Assembly (NCBI GenBank): GCA_025618425.1
Contig: CM046832.1
Span: 50,710,553-50,774,552 of the forward strand
Length of the DNA: 64,000 bases
Direction: 5' to 3'
Source: Heliocidaris tuberculata
Taxonomy: Eukaryota; Echinodermata; Echinoidea; Camarodonta; Echinometridae
Shown: in pieces, positions 1-27,636 of the stretch
Layout of the letters: each line of letters begins with the position of its first letter
Numbering within the stretch: the first letter of the stretch is position 1
Position numbers and translations under genes: made by a program
The notes under the pieces: model-generated
Told to the model about the DNA's origin: nothing
Database searches by the model: none
Seen by the model: the letters and a program-made list of their open reading frames with translations, nothing else

Positions 1-353
1 CCCATTATCTCTCAAGGTGCAGCTTGTCTCCTTCTTAACTCAAGATATATCATGGGAAAATGTATTTGACACAACATATGTTGAGTTCACAAAAAGACAA
101 GCAGCATCTTTAGAGATAATGGAGAAAATATGAATTTTGTGTACAAAACATTTGCGAGTTGTACTACTAAACATGCCATTTTGAAGCAACATTGCCAATT
201 CGAGGATCGCCATAGAAAGTAAATTGAGACTTTACAAACTTTCATAACTTTTTCATTTCGTAACCGATTTTGATGAAACTTCTTTTAAATTGCTTCTCTC
301 TATCCTCTCTTTTCATTGAAATAGATATTTCCCCAGGGTTCATTCTCCTTTAA
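1..353. mobile_element. Right half of a TTAA fold-back MITE (family A), cut by window edge
   Basis: The stretch matches the right half of the complete copy at 53191-53773, and ends in CATTCTCCTTTAA with the TTAA at 350-353. Shared blocks include the AGCTTGTCTCC segment and the TTTCATAACTTTTTCATTTCG segment. The left half lies outside the window. It is non-coding and non-autonomous. TTAA termini suggest piggyBac-type target choice, which is an inference. Confidence 0.75.
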
Positions 354-2669
354 TCATGTCAAATTGTGGATGTTTTTTTTGTTGCTGTTGACAAGAGCCC
401 TTTTCATATTTCCTAGAGAAGAAACATATATCTCTTTGTAACTTTTGTTCTGTTTTTGTGTTTTCCAAAGCCCTTTTGTGTTTTTCCAAAGCTCTTTAGT
501 TTTCCCCCTCAATTTATGAAATCCTCCACTAATATGTACGATAAATATTATTCTCAGAAGAACTTGACGAGTACATGTACATGTAGTCAAGTACGTCTAC
601 ATTATAGGCAGTGCAAGGCTGCTTTAACAAACTGGCTTTGTTCTGATTCCATAAAAAAAAAATATAACCTTGCAAGTATGCAGCACTTGTTAGGGGAACA
701 TGTATTGTATTTGCTGTCACCTTAAATTACTTGTACAATTTACATGTTCATTACATAGTTCACTAAGAAATAAAACATGAAAACATGCAGTCTGTATTTC
801 TCATTATGATTTGGAACTCGTGTGCTGTTATGTCAAAAAATTTAATTACCTGCCACATGGATTAGAAACGTAGAGAGAGAGAGACAATTAAAAGTCAGAG
901 TTAATAAAGATTCATTAAAACAATTACTAGTAGTACAGAGCCTTGCTTCACACATGCAATGCATCATAGGGTGCATTTATACTCCCATTTTTCAGGCCAG
1001 AATGAGCTTTTTGTTTTGTGTTTAGTTCAAAACAGGGTTGTTCCACAGTCATTTGCATATAATCGCCAATGTAAAACTCACAGAAAGGCGCGTTTTGAAT
1101 CGACGTTTCTCCAAAAACATGATTTCTTGGGAAGCATAAACACACAATCATGTGCAGTGAGGTTTGCCTGGAGGAAAGAAGTGTAAACAGTACCCTGTGG
1201 AACTGTGTTTTAGAGGAGCGTTTTAGATGAGCATTTCAAAACGCTCATTCTGCCTTCGCAAAGAAAACATATAAAATATGTACCCATAGTCACGCAAGGA
1301 CATTGTATATGGGGCACATAGTTGCCACATATTCAGTGTAAGATATGTACATGTAGTTATACAATTTATATAAATAATCAAAAGTTTACATGTACGTGTA
1401 TGTAGCAACTTATGTTGGCAAATTATACTTTATACCCCTTATAAATAAAGCAAAAAGTAAATAAATGAATAATTAAGCTAAAGACCTATGTATGAATAGT
1501 TATATGTGAGATTATTATGATGAAAGAAAAGCATACCAGTTTTCAACTACTAATATGATATGGAATCATGGGCTTTTCATCACACTCACGACTGCACATA
1601 ATTATGCAAACAATTTCTGTTCTCTGAATATTATTGTTTTACCCCCAAACCATGTTTTTTCCAGGGGAATTTATTTGGGAAAAAGTTGAATGAAAACTGT
1701 TTCTTAAAGTGATTGATTAACTTTGTGAAAAATTATAAAAATCAGCTCAAATGCCAGTGAATTGTGTGCAGTCCTCTAACTACATATATAATTAAGGATA
1801 TGTGAAAGTATGAGAGAAATGGAACCCGTTTACTATCCTAAAAAAGAGAAAACCGCGATCAATCGCTAGCGCAAGTCGCTCGGCTTCTTCGCTGCGCTGC
1901 AGTCACAAAAACCAAGCACCAGCGCTTGGCAATTTCAGAGCGGGTTTCCAGCCTGTACGGTATTCTGTGATAGAGCAAGGTATGCCAACCGTAAGAGTTC
2001 TTTAGGGTTCGGTGGTACTCTATCCCGACATCAATGTTCAATCGTAAATATCTTGATATATAAACGACCGATCAGCTTATAAAACTCACGCGATTCCTGT
2101 TTGAGCTAAAGGTTTGCAATTATGATTACAGCATTAGCTGGAACAGTGATTTTTTTTTTCAATCCTGGACAAAGTTAATCAATGCCTTTATTAAAGTGTT
2201 AAAAAAATGACCTCCATCTTGCACAGGCACACTACCGATACAGTATAAATCCAAAATTAAAAACGTGGACTACTAGGTAAATACTAGAAATGAGGTTTAA
2301 ATGGACACTCTCTTTCATTATTTTTTTTTCCCACCTGTGATCAAGATTGGCCCTTCAGTACATATTCAATGTACATGGATGGACATGTACGTGATATAAA
2401 GACCCAATTGCATCATTTTTAGACAGTTTTGCTATGAGTCACCATCATGAAATAACTGGTTACTGTTTGTTTACTTGGTACCTCCCAAATCTACACCCAA
2501 TAAAATGAATGCTTTGTTTGTGTTAACAAATCACATGCATTAGGAATGATCCCAGTCAAACCTGCTTTAGTGACCACCTGTATAGAAAGACCGTTTGTCG
2601 ATATAGACCATATTTTTGTTCCTATGAGTGATTGTTTTATCACTAATTATGACAAATAATAACCAGAAC
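354..2669. other. Intergenic or upstream MAPKAPK2 intron, no gene recognised
   Basis: No exon with a recognisable protein match was found on either strand. A GC-richer patch at about 1850-2045 holds a 60-codon minus-strand frame (2041-1859), but it has no recognisable domain. The missing N-lobe exons of MAPKAPK2 were looked for here and not found. Confidence 0.5.
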
Positions 2670-3503
2670 CAGGGATGTAAGACTTCCGGATTTTTTAAAA
2701 TCAAAGAAATATTTCCGGGTTTTTTTCTGTGACATGTTAGGTGTTGAAGGCATTATCGTACTTTCGTGTGCATTAACCTAGTGGCAGAAAAAAAACCCTC
2801 CCAATGAAATATAGTCTTTTACTGGCCGTTTCATACGAAGTATGTTAATTATAGTGTGAAGTGGTTCTCGTACGCACAGCACGAATTTTGTATAAAAATC
2901 CTGGTAACGAGTATGTGTGGACAAGTGCTATGGACTGTAAAACCATGCGCTTTACTAAAATTCGCGTAACAGCCACGTAATGATTTTGTATTTTGAACGT
3001 GCGGCGACAGGAAAAGTGGCTGATGTATGAGACTAAGCGTTCTGGAATGTGCATTGTCAGGACGACCGCATGGCGAAGCTAGCGCTAGCACACACATACA
3101 CGTGCACAGCGCGATGCGCTGTGTATTGTGTACTGTCGATGTCGCATCGCATACTGCACAGATACTTGGAAGTTCACGACTTTGTGATAGCGTTTCGACT
3201 TCGTTTCCTGATTTTCTTGTGCCTCTTATTGGAATTAAAAAATCAAAATGGAAGTGGACAGGACTGCAAATATAGCGAAAATCGACATAGGAATCAAGAA
3301 TAAGTGGACTTGGAAATGGACAGAGGAGAAGGATGCGAACGGAGACCGGAGTATTCTCTGTTTTATATGTATGTGCATGTATGTGTTAGCTTTAAAATTT
3401 CGGGGGGGGGGGGGTCTCCTCACACCAACACCTACACTTGACTGAATCACTGTGCTCGTCAAATATTTTCCGGATTTTTTTTTGCTACCCACTTACATCC
3501 CTG
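2670..3503. mobile_element. hAT-like non-autonomous element with CAGGGATGTAAG ends
   Basis: CAGGGATGTAAG at 2670-2681 is the exact reverse complement of CTTACATCCCTG at 3492-3503. Both arms continue with an imperfect TCCGGATTTTTT/AAAAATCCGGA block. CAGAAC flanks both sides (2664-2669 and 3504-3509), a possible 6-bp target duplication. CAGGG-type ends are typical of hAT elements, although hAT normally duplicates 8 bp. No transposase frame is visible. Confidence 0.65.
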
Positions 3504-4077
3504 CAGAACTTATAATGCAATATCTACATTCAAGTTTAAGCCCATTTAATAATGTTTTATACCATAGAATTTACTGACATGTATCTATCTATGACTAAAT
3601 TTTCCTTGGTCCCCTATAAAAACAGCAAAGAGTGTTCATCCCACTAGTGAAGAAGAGTGGAAGTCTATCAATTAATTGTAAATTTTATAAATGTTTACAA
3701 GTCACTGAGTGAGAGAGCTGTACAATATTTTTCCCATTTGTGGAGTAACAAATAAGGGTTTGGTCATAATATTCCCAGAATTTATTAAATTGAAGATTTT
3801 TCCCCCTAAAAATAAACCTTCTTATGGCTTCAAAAATTATATATTTGATGACTTTTTTTTGTTCTTTGCAGAAACATCTTTATTAGGTACTGCTCTTGAC
3901 TTTGCAATATAACACAAATATTATAACAAAACATATACAGGACTCAAATCAATTTTATTTACACCATTATTTGCTGAGAGCTTTGTGATATGTGCATTGT
4001 GTTTCAAAATAAACTTCATGTGGGTAGTAAGCACATGCTGACACAATATTCACAAATGTACAAACATCTGTACATGT
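3504..4077. other. AT-rich intergenic/intronic sequence, nothing recognised
   Basis: No coding, RNA or repeat structure that I can support. The 67-codon plus-strand frame at 3709-3912 is low complexity and lacks homology that I recognise. Confidence 0.5.
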
Positions 4078-5245
4078 GCAGGCATGAAAATTTTCCGCGT
4101 ATCCGCGGATTTCCGCTTTTTCCTCCGAGCCTAGATTTTTTTTCCGCGTAATTCACACTTTTCCGCGCACACGTCATCATGTATACACAGTATACATTGG
4201 CATGCAATAAAGACGGAATCGGAGGCGATCCCTTAGCTTACTACACGCATGTACTCACACAGCAACTTGTGTCCGTGTTTATACTGTACGTACATGCGAA
4301 GGGATCGCATAATAACTGCCGAGGATTACACAAAATACCTCCCATAATCGTGCACTCGCGTGAAGGCGGAAGGCTATTCATACTACAAGCACATGCATGT
4401 AATTACATGTACACAGTCACACAACCCATGTGCAATGCACACCGTATGTTTGCCAGTGCAGTTGCGATGTCTCAAGTAAGCGAATGATCTGTCTTTTGCC
4501 GATTTGGATTGTACTTTTAAAAGGATAAGCCTTGAAAATTTCCAGTTTTACAGCAAGATCATGTGGATAAGAGTAGAGTTTGACTTTATCACGGCTTTTG
4601 GTAAAAGTAAACGGCATGCATTTTGCAAGGTATGTGATCATCGACGATGGGATATTTTGATCGCTCACGGCCACCACAGCGCAGCCGTGTTGTTGAACGC
4701 AGGAAGTCAAAGCAACTTCACGTCATAAACATTGCAGAAATCATGGCATTCTGTGGCCTCAAAATCAAGCGCAAAGACATTGTCGAAAGAGATAATGATA
4801 CAGGAGAGGCAAAATCTATAGACATTCTGTACTGAGAAAAGTCAACTTACTGGTCTAGAAAAGTAAGTTGGGATTTTGGGGAGTGGATTATTTGATGTTT
4901 ATTCAGCTCACCGCTCAGTTTTATTCATGAAAAGTGCTCTGCACATAATACACATTAAATCGCATTTGGTGGTATTGATAAATATGTACTCAGAGCCTGT
5001 TTTGGTATGACTTATGCTATATAAAATAATCCTGATCCAGATTCTCATTGAATATGAGGTTAAATATCTCACCACAGAATGCACTAGATTGCACAATTCT
5101 GAACCCCAAATTTGAAAAATCTCCCTACCGTGGGAGGGGGGACACCCCCCTCCCACACCCTCTCGCCGCTCAGTCACTTCGCTCCCTCGCTTTGGTTCAC
5201 GAAAGTTTTTCAGTGTTTTTTATGAACAGCAATTTTCATGCCTGC
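4078..5245 (+). mobile_element. Degenerate DNA transposon with GCAGGCATGAAAATT ends
   Basis: GCAGGCATGAAAATT at 4078-4092 is the exact inverse of AATTTTCATGCCTGC at 5231-5245. ATGT flanks both ends (4074-4077, 5246-5249), a possible short target duplication. The interior carries a decayed plus-strand zinc-finger frame. Family assignment (hAT-like or another BED-finger element) is inference. Confidence 0.6.
4504..4836 (+). pseudogene. Frameshifted zinc-finger ORF of the surrounding transposon
   Basis: The first frame (4504-4728) reads HAFCKVC followed by IAHG, a spacing typical of BED-like or TTF-like transposon zinc fingers (CxxC, then an IAHG block, then H-x-H). The second half of such a finger appears in the next frame (4647-4835), with VVERRKSKQLHVINI supplying the distal basic and histidine residues. 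This implies a frameshift near 4660-4700. No catalytic transposase domain remains. Function in a host gene is not supported; it could be a small domesticated exon, but no splice sites clearly frame it. Confidence 0.4.
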
Positions 5246-6234
5246 ATGTGGGTGTCAAGTGCTAACTCTGACAATTTTTTTGTGGAGTATACGACTTTGA
5301 AAACTCATGCTCAATCAGTTGTATCAAGTCAAGGAAATCCTGTTGAATTCTCCTTATCTACTGGTACTTGGTAGTGGTAAGGTGGTTTCCCCATTGAACT
5401 ACATGAATACACACCCATGAACAAGAAATAATGTGCTATTTAAATAGGTAAAAGCTCCTAGCCAAAAAGAATTTTCAGCCTAACTTGCCATTAGAGAGAA
5501 AAAAAGGGAAAGTCACTAATGCATGTTGTGGATCTTGAAGTCGTTGCTTAAAAAGTTTCATATCCTGTGAATGAATGAATGAATTATTAAAATGAATGAA
5601 AGAATTTATTAACACTTCTGAAACTAAATATGAAACACATTTACAAGGTATTCACAAATGTAAATGGTAATGGGAGACCACGAAATAGCTGAAATGGCTA
5701 ATGAATATGTGGTTCCCGGACAAATGTGATAAGTAAAGACTACTTAAAAGTAATCATTTCTTAAAAATACAAATACTCTAACAAATAAGGTCTTACAATA
5801 ATCAGTAAAAGCTGTAAATATTGGCAAGAAGTGCAAGTGCAAGATGTAGTATGGAAATGAAAAATATGTATCTGAGCTTGATAATGATAATGATAATAAT
5901 GATAATAATAATAATTCGACTTCCCAAAGTAGTAGGATTATTCTCTTGCTTGCGTGCCAAGGGTATAACAGATGACATAATTTATCACAAGATTTTGTAT
6001 TTTATTTTGAATGAGACAATCTCATACAACCATTGAGCTGGCATTGTCATTAAAGTTTTGTTCACCTCGTGGAGTTCAATACCCGGTATATAGTGGATCG
6101 AAGCCTTTGATATCCTGTAGGCCTGCTTAAAATGAGTCACTTTTGAATGTGTTGCTGAAAGCAATCAGAGACATACTAAAAACAGGCAGGCGTTCTGGCA
6201 TCATATTATCCAGATTATTGTCATCATTTATGCA
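5246..6234. other. Non-coding stretch with ATAATG-type microsatellite
   Basis: A simple repeat of ATAATG/ATAATA units lies at about 5878-5915 and an ATGA-rich patch at about 5570-5605. No gene was recognised. Confidence 0.5.
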
Positions 6235-6650
6235 TTAACCCTTTCAGGACAGTGATTATTTAAGGGCTAAATTGATCACATTTTGTTCTTCAAATTGGCA
6301 ACAATAATATTTTTCTTTTAGTGCTACATGGTTCAAATAAGGTGTAATGTCTTTGAAAACAATATACATGGTTAGAAATTTGTTGAATAGTTGAAAGAAA
6401 TTGCCAATTTTGATGAAAAACAATGATTTTTAACCTCTCAATGTGTTGCCAATTTAAGGATCTCAATGCTTATTCTTGTTTTTAAAATTCCTGGCATCAA
6501 ACGCAATATGGTCATGCAATAAAAATGGACATAGTGTGTGCAGAAAATTTTGCTCTTTCTACTCGTGCAGCTGGTATATTTTTTAGAGCTCTGGATCAAA
6601 AGTTATTGAGCCAAACCACAAAATGTGGTCAATTGTCTTGAAAGGGTTAA
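6235..6650 (-). mobile_element. piggyBac-like MITE, family D (416 bp)
   Basis: It is bounded by TTAA (6235-6238, 6647-6650) with inverted ends CCCTTTCAGGACA / TGTCTTGAAAGGG. Full-length relatives lie at 28292-28706 and 41068-41483 in opposite orientation, and a deleted one at 26196-26315. TTAA followed by CCC is the typical piggyBac end. No coding capacity. Confidence 0.8.
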
Positions 6651-6925
6651 GGAACTCAATTATTCATATATGATTACTGTTTGTGGGAATTTTACTGTAT
6701 ATAAAAAGTCAAAAAAATGAAGTGACAAGAAATCATTATTATGGACGACTACATGGAGGCCTGCAAAACTACAGACACTGCATATAGTTATCTGAAGGGC
6801 TTTAAGGTTTGGGCAAGAGAGTATATGAAAATGCGCATATATTGTAATGCATGTGTGTTCACGTGAGGTACTCCCCATCTTTGATCCATTTTCTTCTCAC
6901 CTTTTTTTTTCTTTCTCTCTTACAG

Positions 6926-21431
<14,506 letters not shown>

Positions 21432-23290
21432 ACGTTACTGCAAGAAGGGACTAGTTGCACAAGAGGATGAGTGCAAGAAGGACTTCTTAAACAGTCCAGC
21501 CGCAGAAACTGGTCTAAAATCCGCGAATATACTCAACACCACAGCTATTTTTCACACTATATCCAAATCGACCGTTTAAGAGAGACATCAGTATTGAAAA
21601 TAGTCTTTCTGTAGAAGTACTCGTGTATAATGCATTATGCCCAAGAATGCCTAAGGGTACTTTTTCAATACTTACATGGGGTATCTGTATGATATGTTGA
21701 CATTTTCAGAAGCCACCCACAGTAAACCCAATTTTGTGCATGCTCACAACATGCAGTGGAGAACTGCTTATGATCGTGGTTGATTTGGACATCAAAGACA
21801 CCAATTCCATTTGTACAATTTATATATATATATATATATTCTCTCTATCATGAAAGTGTGCCGTGGTATATGATGTCCAGTGACAGTGCAGTTGCCAAAT
21901 AGAAAAGGAAAAAAGAAAAGTTGCCAAGGATGACAGACTTTGGCATATTCCATGTAAAATTCAAGAGTTTTCGTGGTTTTATTCTGAGAGTCTTGGATGG
22001 TTTATCACTGTTTCTATGACAGTTTTGACAAATTTGAGTAGTCTGTCTTCTTTTTGTTTTATTTTGATGGCAGATGCAGTGATTATTTTGCGGTATTTAA
22101 ACAATTTATTTCACTGTACGATTCCCCGTTTCACTTCCCTTGCTTTCCTGCTGTAGCATCTGTATGCAAGAGAAGGCTTTTAGATATGAAAATGACTCCT
22201 GAATTCTTTAAATCGATTACGTAAATTTCTGTTTTTAAACAAGATTACATACTTAAAGTTTTTATGTTCTTTCAGAAATGTTTTTCACATGGCACAAATA
22301 TGTAAATTAATTTTTATCATATATCCATTGTATATCACATGAATTTGCCAGATCAACTTATAAAGCAAGGGTAAAAAAGTTGAATACCATTATTTTAAAA
22401 ATTATTCACAGTAGTTATCATGCAAGGTGTACAAAGTAGAAATCCACACAATACTGATGATCTTTAAAAAAATGTCCATATATTTTTTTCATTGACTTGC
22501 TGAAATGGATACTAGCAGCTTTTAAGTCGACAAAGAAATTTAAATGAGAATGTATATATTGAAATTAAGAGAAATATATTAATAAGAGAAGAGGCAGAAA
22601 CTTAGAGAACCAGAATAATATATACACCTTTCACTTTAAAGTTATCAAGGAGCAACAGCTTTTGAATCACATAAATCTTATTTGCCCATTAGAAATATCT
22701 TACATGTGTATTCTGATCTTGATTTATCTTTAAGTCACAGATATATGTAAATGCCACAGGACATGCAGGGCATAAATAATTCAATGTCTATCTGGATGAC
22801 ATATTTAGGCCAACATATACTCTTTTTTGTCTCATGTAAGTTCCATTATAGTACAGTTAAAAGTTCCACATTGTTTCAGAAGTGTGTGATATAATTGAAA
22901 TTTTACTTTTTTGTATCGTATAACATTGGTACATGTCTGTTTAGTGTGTAGGCTTCCATTAAGATGACATGTGAGGGTGGGAGATTACCATTTGTATATT
23001 TTAGATACTTTCTTAGCTTGAATGCTGCTACATGTTATCATGATGAAGATAGAGAATATGTGTTATGCTATTTTGTATGCTCGTATACAGTTAGAACATG
23101 ATTTATGCAGAGTATTTCGCTACTAAAACCAGGAAGTAATTGTAAATCTAATTACATCTGTAGTTCATGTATTTTTTTTTTCCAATTGTAAATCAGTGTA
23201 CAATTAGTATATTTTGTTTCAATTCAGAGACTCTTTTTTTTGTTGTACAATAATATTTAATCAATATTTTGACAAAAGTGAATTTATTTG
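21432..23290 (+). other. MAPKAPK2 3' UTR and downstream sequence up to the gap
   Basis: This AT-rich sequence follows the TAG stop and has no further coding exon. A TA dinucleotide tract lies at about 21822-21838. I see no convincing AATAAA before the gap, so the 3' end is undetermined and may lie beyond it. Confidence 0.5.
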
Positions 23291-23790
23291 NNNNNNNNNN
23301 NNNNNNNNNNNNNNNNNNNNNNNNNNNNNNNNNNNNNNNNNNNNNNNNNNNNNNNNNNNNNNNNNNNNNNNNNNNNNNNNNNNNNNNNNNNNNNNNNNNN
23401 NNNNNNNNNNNNNNNNNNNNNNNNNNNNNNNNNNNNNNNNNNNNNNNNNNNNNNNNNNNNNNNNNNNNNNNNNNNNNNNNNNNNNNNNNNNNNNNNNNNN
23501 NNNNNNNNNNNNNNNNNNNNNNNNNNNNNNNNNNNNNNNNNNNNNNNNNNNNNNNNNNNNNNNNNNNNNNNNNNNNNNNNNNNNNNNNNNNNNNNNNNNN
23601 NNNNNNNNNNNNNNNNNNNNNNNNNNNNNNNNNNNNNNNNNNNNNNNNNNNNNNNNNNNNNNNNNNNNNNNNNNNNNNNNNNNNNNNNNNNNNNNNNNNN
23701 NNNNNNNNNNNNNNNNNNNNNNNNNNNNNNNNNNNNNNNNNNNNNNNNNNNNNNNNNNNNNNNNNNNNNNNNNNNNNNNNNNNNNNNNNN
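23291..23790. other. Assembly gap (500 N)
   Basis: Exactly 500 unresolved bases, probably a fixed-size scaffolding gap. Its real length is unknown. Confidence 0.99.
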
Positions 23791-25664
23791 CTACATATTG
23801 TGGTTTGAAACCATATTTTAAAACTATTGTTTGAAATCCACTGAATCAACAGCCTGTTAACAGAGATCTTCAATAACCACTTCTGTTTTACTTTGTGTCC
23901 TGTTAGATCCCAGCTTGTCATTTGTGCCTTCGATTGTGATTTTTAACTAATGACGACTTTAATTTTCTGTGATCTGGAGTGAAGGTCGCTTTGCCTCTCC
24001 TTGGCCCTCCCATCCCACCCATGTGATACTTTCTTGTGGCGTCTTTTCTTTTCTTTTCAAATATGTGCCATTACAATGTGAAAGCAAGTGATTTTCTGTT
24101 GTGTTTTAAACAATAGATAGACTGAGTTACTCATACTCTTGAATTTTCTGAACTTGGATTTGAGAATATTTGCAATCTCAGGTGCTGAAATTTAAATGTT
24201 TGTGATATTCTAGTCATTGATCATAGCAATAGTCTCTGTGGGTTTCTTGTACATAGTCGTCTAACTTGAATGATTTTACCTGTATCTTTTTTCAAGAGGT
24301 CACAAGGTCTAAAGTGAAATATGTATGGGGGCTACTCAGTTCAGCTTCTCCGGTCGATTTTAATGAAAATACTAGGGAAAGTTTTATGCCATCAATATAT
24401 TCAGAAGGGGAGTCTATATCAATGTTTTTAATTCCTTTTCATTTAGTATACTCCTGTCAAGTAAATGGGGATGATGAAATGATCTTTGGAAAACAATTGC
24501 TACTAAATTTCATTGCATTTATAAGTTGCTTCTGTGTTTGGGGCAGATTTTTAACACTCTTTTTAATGGACCTTCTTAACAATCATGTAAATCTATTTTA
24601 TATACATATTTTATGGGGAGAAAATTGATATTTCTGACCATGGCATGGATGATACCACACATGCTCAATTTTTTTTTATAGCTCTGATTGAAGTACCAGG
24701 GAATGACAAAAGGGTGAATTTCAGATTTTTGACCCCCCCCCCCTCCAAAAAAAAATAAAATCAAAAATAAATAAATAAATAAAATAAATTAAATGGGCTA
24801 GTAATAATAATCATGGAAGGTATTATTATTATTTAAGATACATACTTTATATTGTAAATGAGTAATTGCCACACAAACAGAGATGTATGCTCTATGCAGA
24901 CCATATTGGTTTGATAATGTCATATACATGTACATTAGGTAAATAAAAAAAAAAGTATAAAACTACTTCATCTGTGTACTCTTTATCTAATTTTGTGTGA
25001 GATTTATTACATTTATATTTGTATTTCACTCAGTGTTCAGATCACCTAGTCCGAAGAACGATGCTTACGTGTAATTAATGAAATCTGTGGCACTTCTTGC
25101 TTGCAGTGTTTTAACAAAGAACTTCTCTCCCGTATCTGCGCCTCAGAATAGTGTCTGCGCCTCAGAATAGTGAAATAGATTAATGGCGCATTACAAATGC
25201 TGTATTTATTATGATTATTATTATTTAGAATCAAGCTAGCTGGGACAGGCGGACAAGTTTCCGAAGTACTGTGTTTGGCACATGCGTCATAGCTAGATCC
25301 TGGATACCTGCAGGTGAAAGAATATCATTGAATGACAATGTTTTCCCTTGTTCAAAAGCAGCGGGAAAGCCATGTCACAGGTTTTGCCAAGATGCCTAAC
25401 TGCACATGCAAATCTCGTCCCCTTCTCTGATGAAACAAAAGCTTGAAAGCTGGTGAAGCTACAATTTATTTTGATTAATGAAAAAATAATACATGTATAA
25501 TGATTAGATAGATAGACAGGTAAAAGAAGAACTAAGAGATATATTCCTCAACTTTCCTCCACTAACTGCTGTTCTTTTTCTCCTCATCTGGTCATCTTTC
25601 ACTATATTTGCTTGTACCCAGTCTGAGTGATTGAGGATTTATTTTACCCGACTAAGAAAGCAAG
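23791..25664. other. Intergenic sequence between convergent MAPKAPK2 and TMEM167B
   Basis: Holds AATA/AAAT simple repeats (about 24750-24792) with several AATAAA strings that could serve as MAPKAPK2 poly(A) signals. A possible SINE-like 3' tail lies at about 25175-25235 (AATGGCGCATTACAAATGCTG followed by ATTATT repeats), with a 2 x 19 bp duplication of TCTGCGCCTCAGAATAGTG just before it. No gene was recognised. Confidence 0.5.
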
Positions 25665-25842
25665 TACAGTGGAAACCCACTATAACGAGGACCTTGGGAC
25701 CATGACAATTACCTTATGTTAGGAATCTCTTTATATCGGGGTGAAAAAACAAAAGAATACAGAGACCTGGGACCAGCAAAATTACCTTGTTATATCAGGA
25801 ATCTAGATATATTGGAGCTCTTTATAGCGAGTTTCCACTGTA
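25665..25842. mobile_element. pogo/Tigger-like MITE (178 bp)
   Basis: TACAGTGGAAACCCACTATA at 25665 pairs with TATAGCGAGTTTCCACTGTA, ending at 25842. Shares TTACCTTGTTATA and GGGACCA blocks with the other copies. Confidence 0.8.
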
Positions 25843-26195
25843 TATGCTTAGGTTAGCAACCAAAGGGACCTATGGCTATAGGTCCTAAAGGAGGGTCTTG
25901 GTGATGAAGATAAATGCTCAACCTCCCTTTCATTCTACCTCATCTTCCGTCCACTCCTTTTTTGTTTCATCTATACCTCCCTCTCTATCCTTTTCTCCCC
26001 ATTTTGTTTCATTCACACCCAGTCACACACCCTTTTTTTCACTTCCTTTTTTATTCAAATCTGTTTGGAGTCTACGTCCCATAGCCTTTAGACAGCCTTG
26101 CATATTTATACCAGAAACAACCAACATGAGAAGACTGGCATACAGTGGTGTAAGCTACTACGCCTCTCTCATGCTAGTCTTCTCACGCCAGTTGT

Positions 26196-26315
26196 TTAAC
26201 CCTTTCAGGACAATTGACCACATTATGTGGTTTGGCTCAATAACTTTTTATTCAGAGCCCTAAATATATACCAGATACATGAGTAGAAAGAGCAAAAATT
26301 TCTTGAAAGGGTTAA
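26196..26315 (+). mobile_element. piggyBac-like MITE family D, internally deleted (120 bp)
   Basis: TTAACCCTTTCAGGACAATT at 26196 matches the left end of the family. After AGCAAAAATTTC the sequence jumps directly to TTGAAAGGGTTAA at 26315, losing about 300 bp relative to the 28292 copy. Both TTAA ends are kept. Confidence 0.85.
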
Positions 26316-26443
26316 AATGCATGACTACTCTCCCCTCTTTCACAATTAAGTTAACGCTGTTCCAACTAAACCAAAAACAAACAACTTTTCCTCTCTCTTT
26401 CATCATTTCTCTTCTCTCTGCTCTAAATGTAAAACTACATGTA

Positions 26444-26924
26444 TACAGTGTGGGTCAATAAAAAGGAAACCCAGATTCAACCCTAAATATTATTGCAATC
26501 AATACATACTAATCAAGTATACTCACACTGTAGCCCATCATGTTTTCTTTAATTTTACACCTTGATCAATAACATCCATCCATGGACAGTAGAAACATTA
26601 ACATCTTTCCTCATTCATGTTAAATTTGCCTCTGCTCACGTTTTGAATGAAATGGATGGTCAGCCCAACGTTGGTTGAAATGGTCTCCATTCCAACTGAA
26701 TGCTGAACACCATTCAGACCAAACTTGGGCAAAGACGGTTTTGACATGCTTTTTAAAAATGGCCAGTGATCAGTCATCCATGATTGCATTTTGGTGAGCG
26801 GCCTATCAAATTAAAGAAGATATTATCAGCTGTGATATGATTGTAATACATCTCAGTGATTTCACTCGGTTTTTAAAATATTTTGGCTTGAAAATGGGTT
26901 TTATTTTTGTTGACTCACACTGTA
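26444..26924. mobile_element. Tc1/mariner-like deletion derivative
   Basis: TACAGTGTGGGTCAATAAAA at 26444 is mirrored by the right end GTTGACTCACACTGTA at 26924, followed inward by AAACCC / GGGTTTTA blocks. Such ends with TA are typical of mariner-like elements. The interior holds a 63-codon minus-strand frame (26789-26598) without a recognisable catalytic triad, so it is non-autonomous. Confidence 0.6.
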
Positions 26925-27636
26925 TATTGTAAAACCAGAAACTTTCTGCACAAGTAACTAACAAAATTTTCTCTTTTTTTCCCCCTTTTTTTTTTGGCGA
27001 TTTGCGAAAGTTTCTTGCAGCATAAATGACTTTTATTAACAATCTGAGAAAGTTTCATGTGATATAAGTGCCTGGTTTTACAGTATGATCGAAACCAGCT
27101 AAGAAACAAAAAAACAAAAAAAACAGAAATTACGATTGTCATCGTTGTATAGAGACGTGCAATAATATTTGTTGCAAATCATTATAAAACAAATCAGCCT
27201 TCTCAATACAATAAATGTATATTCAATCTGATTCCATCTTTCTTTACTTTCAAGGAGAGAACAGTCATGAAGTAACAAATTGTACAACAATTCCTTGTTA
27301 TTTCTTAGTTTTCTATTCTGGAAAGATATAGATTCACATACATGTATATTTACACTTGTGTAAAGAAGTACACTGCTGATAAAAATGTTGAGCATTTTCT
27401 TCCCACTCAATATTATCTCAAGTCTAAAATATAGGATGAATATGGCACCAAACAATAAATATGAATTATTTTCAATTCATTGTAATATGATAGTCTACAG
27501 AGTACAGAATGATTCTTTTTCCATAGATTTAAAACCTTGCAAATGATGAAACAATAGAAAATTGGATTATGAGTGCTTCTGCAAAGTCCAACTGGACTAA
27601 CAGGTATGATTTCATTCACAACAGCCCATTGACAGA

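Noticed and set aside
1859..2041. 60-codon minus-strand frame with many Arg codons
   Set aside because: Somewhat GC-richer than its surroundings, but it is short, without a domain, splice context or neighbouring coding sequence.
23193..23921. Long open frames of 177-242 codons on both strands
   Set aside because: They consist almost wholly of undefined residues from the 500-N gap.
25898..26263. 121-codon plus-strand frame rich in Ser/Pro/Phe
   Set aside because: Produced by a CT-rich low-complexity tract and running into the family D MITE at 26196.
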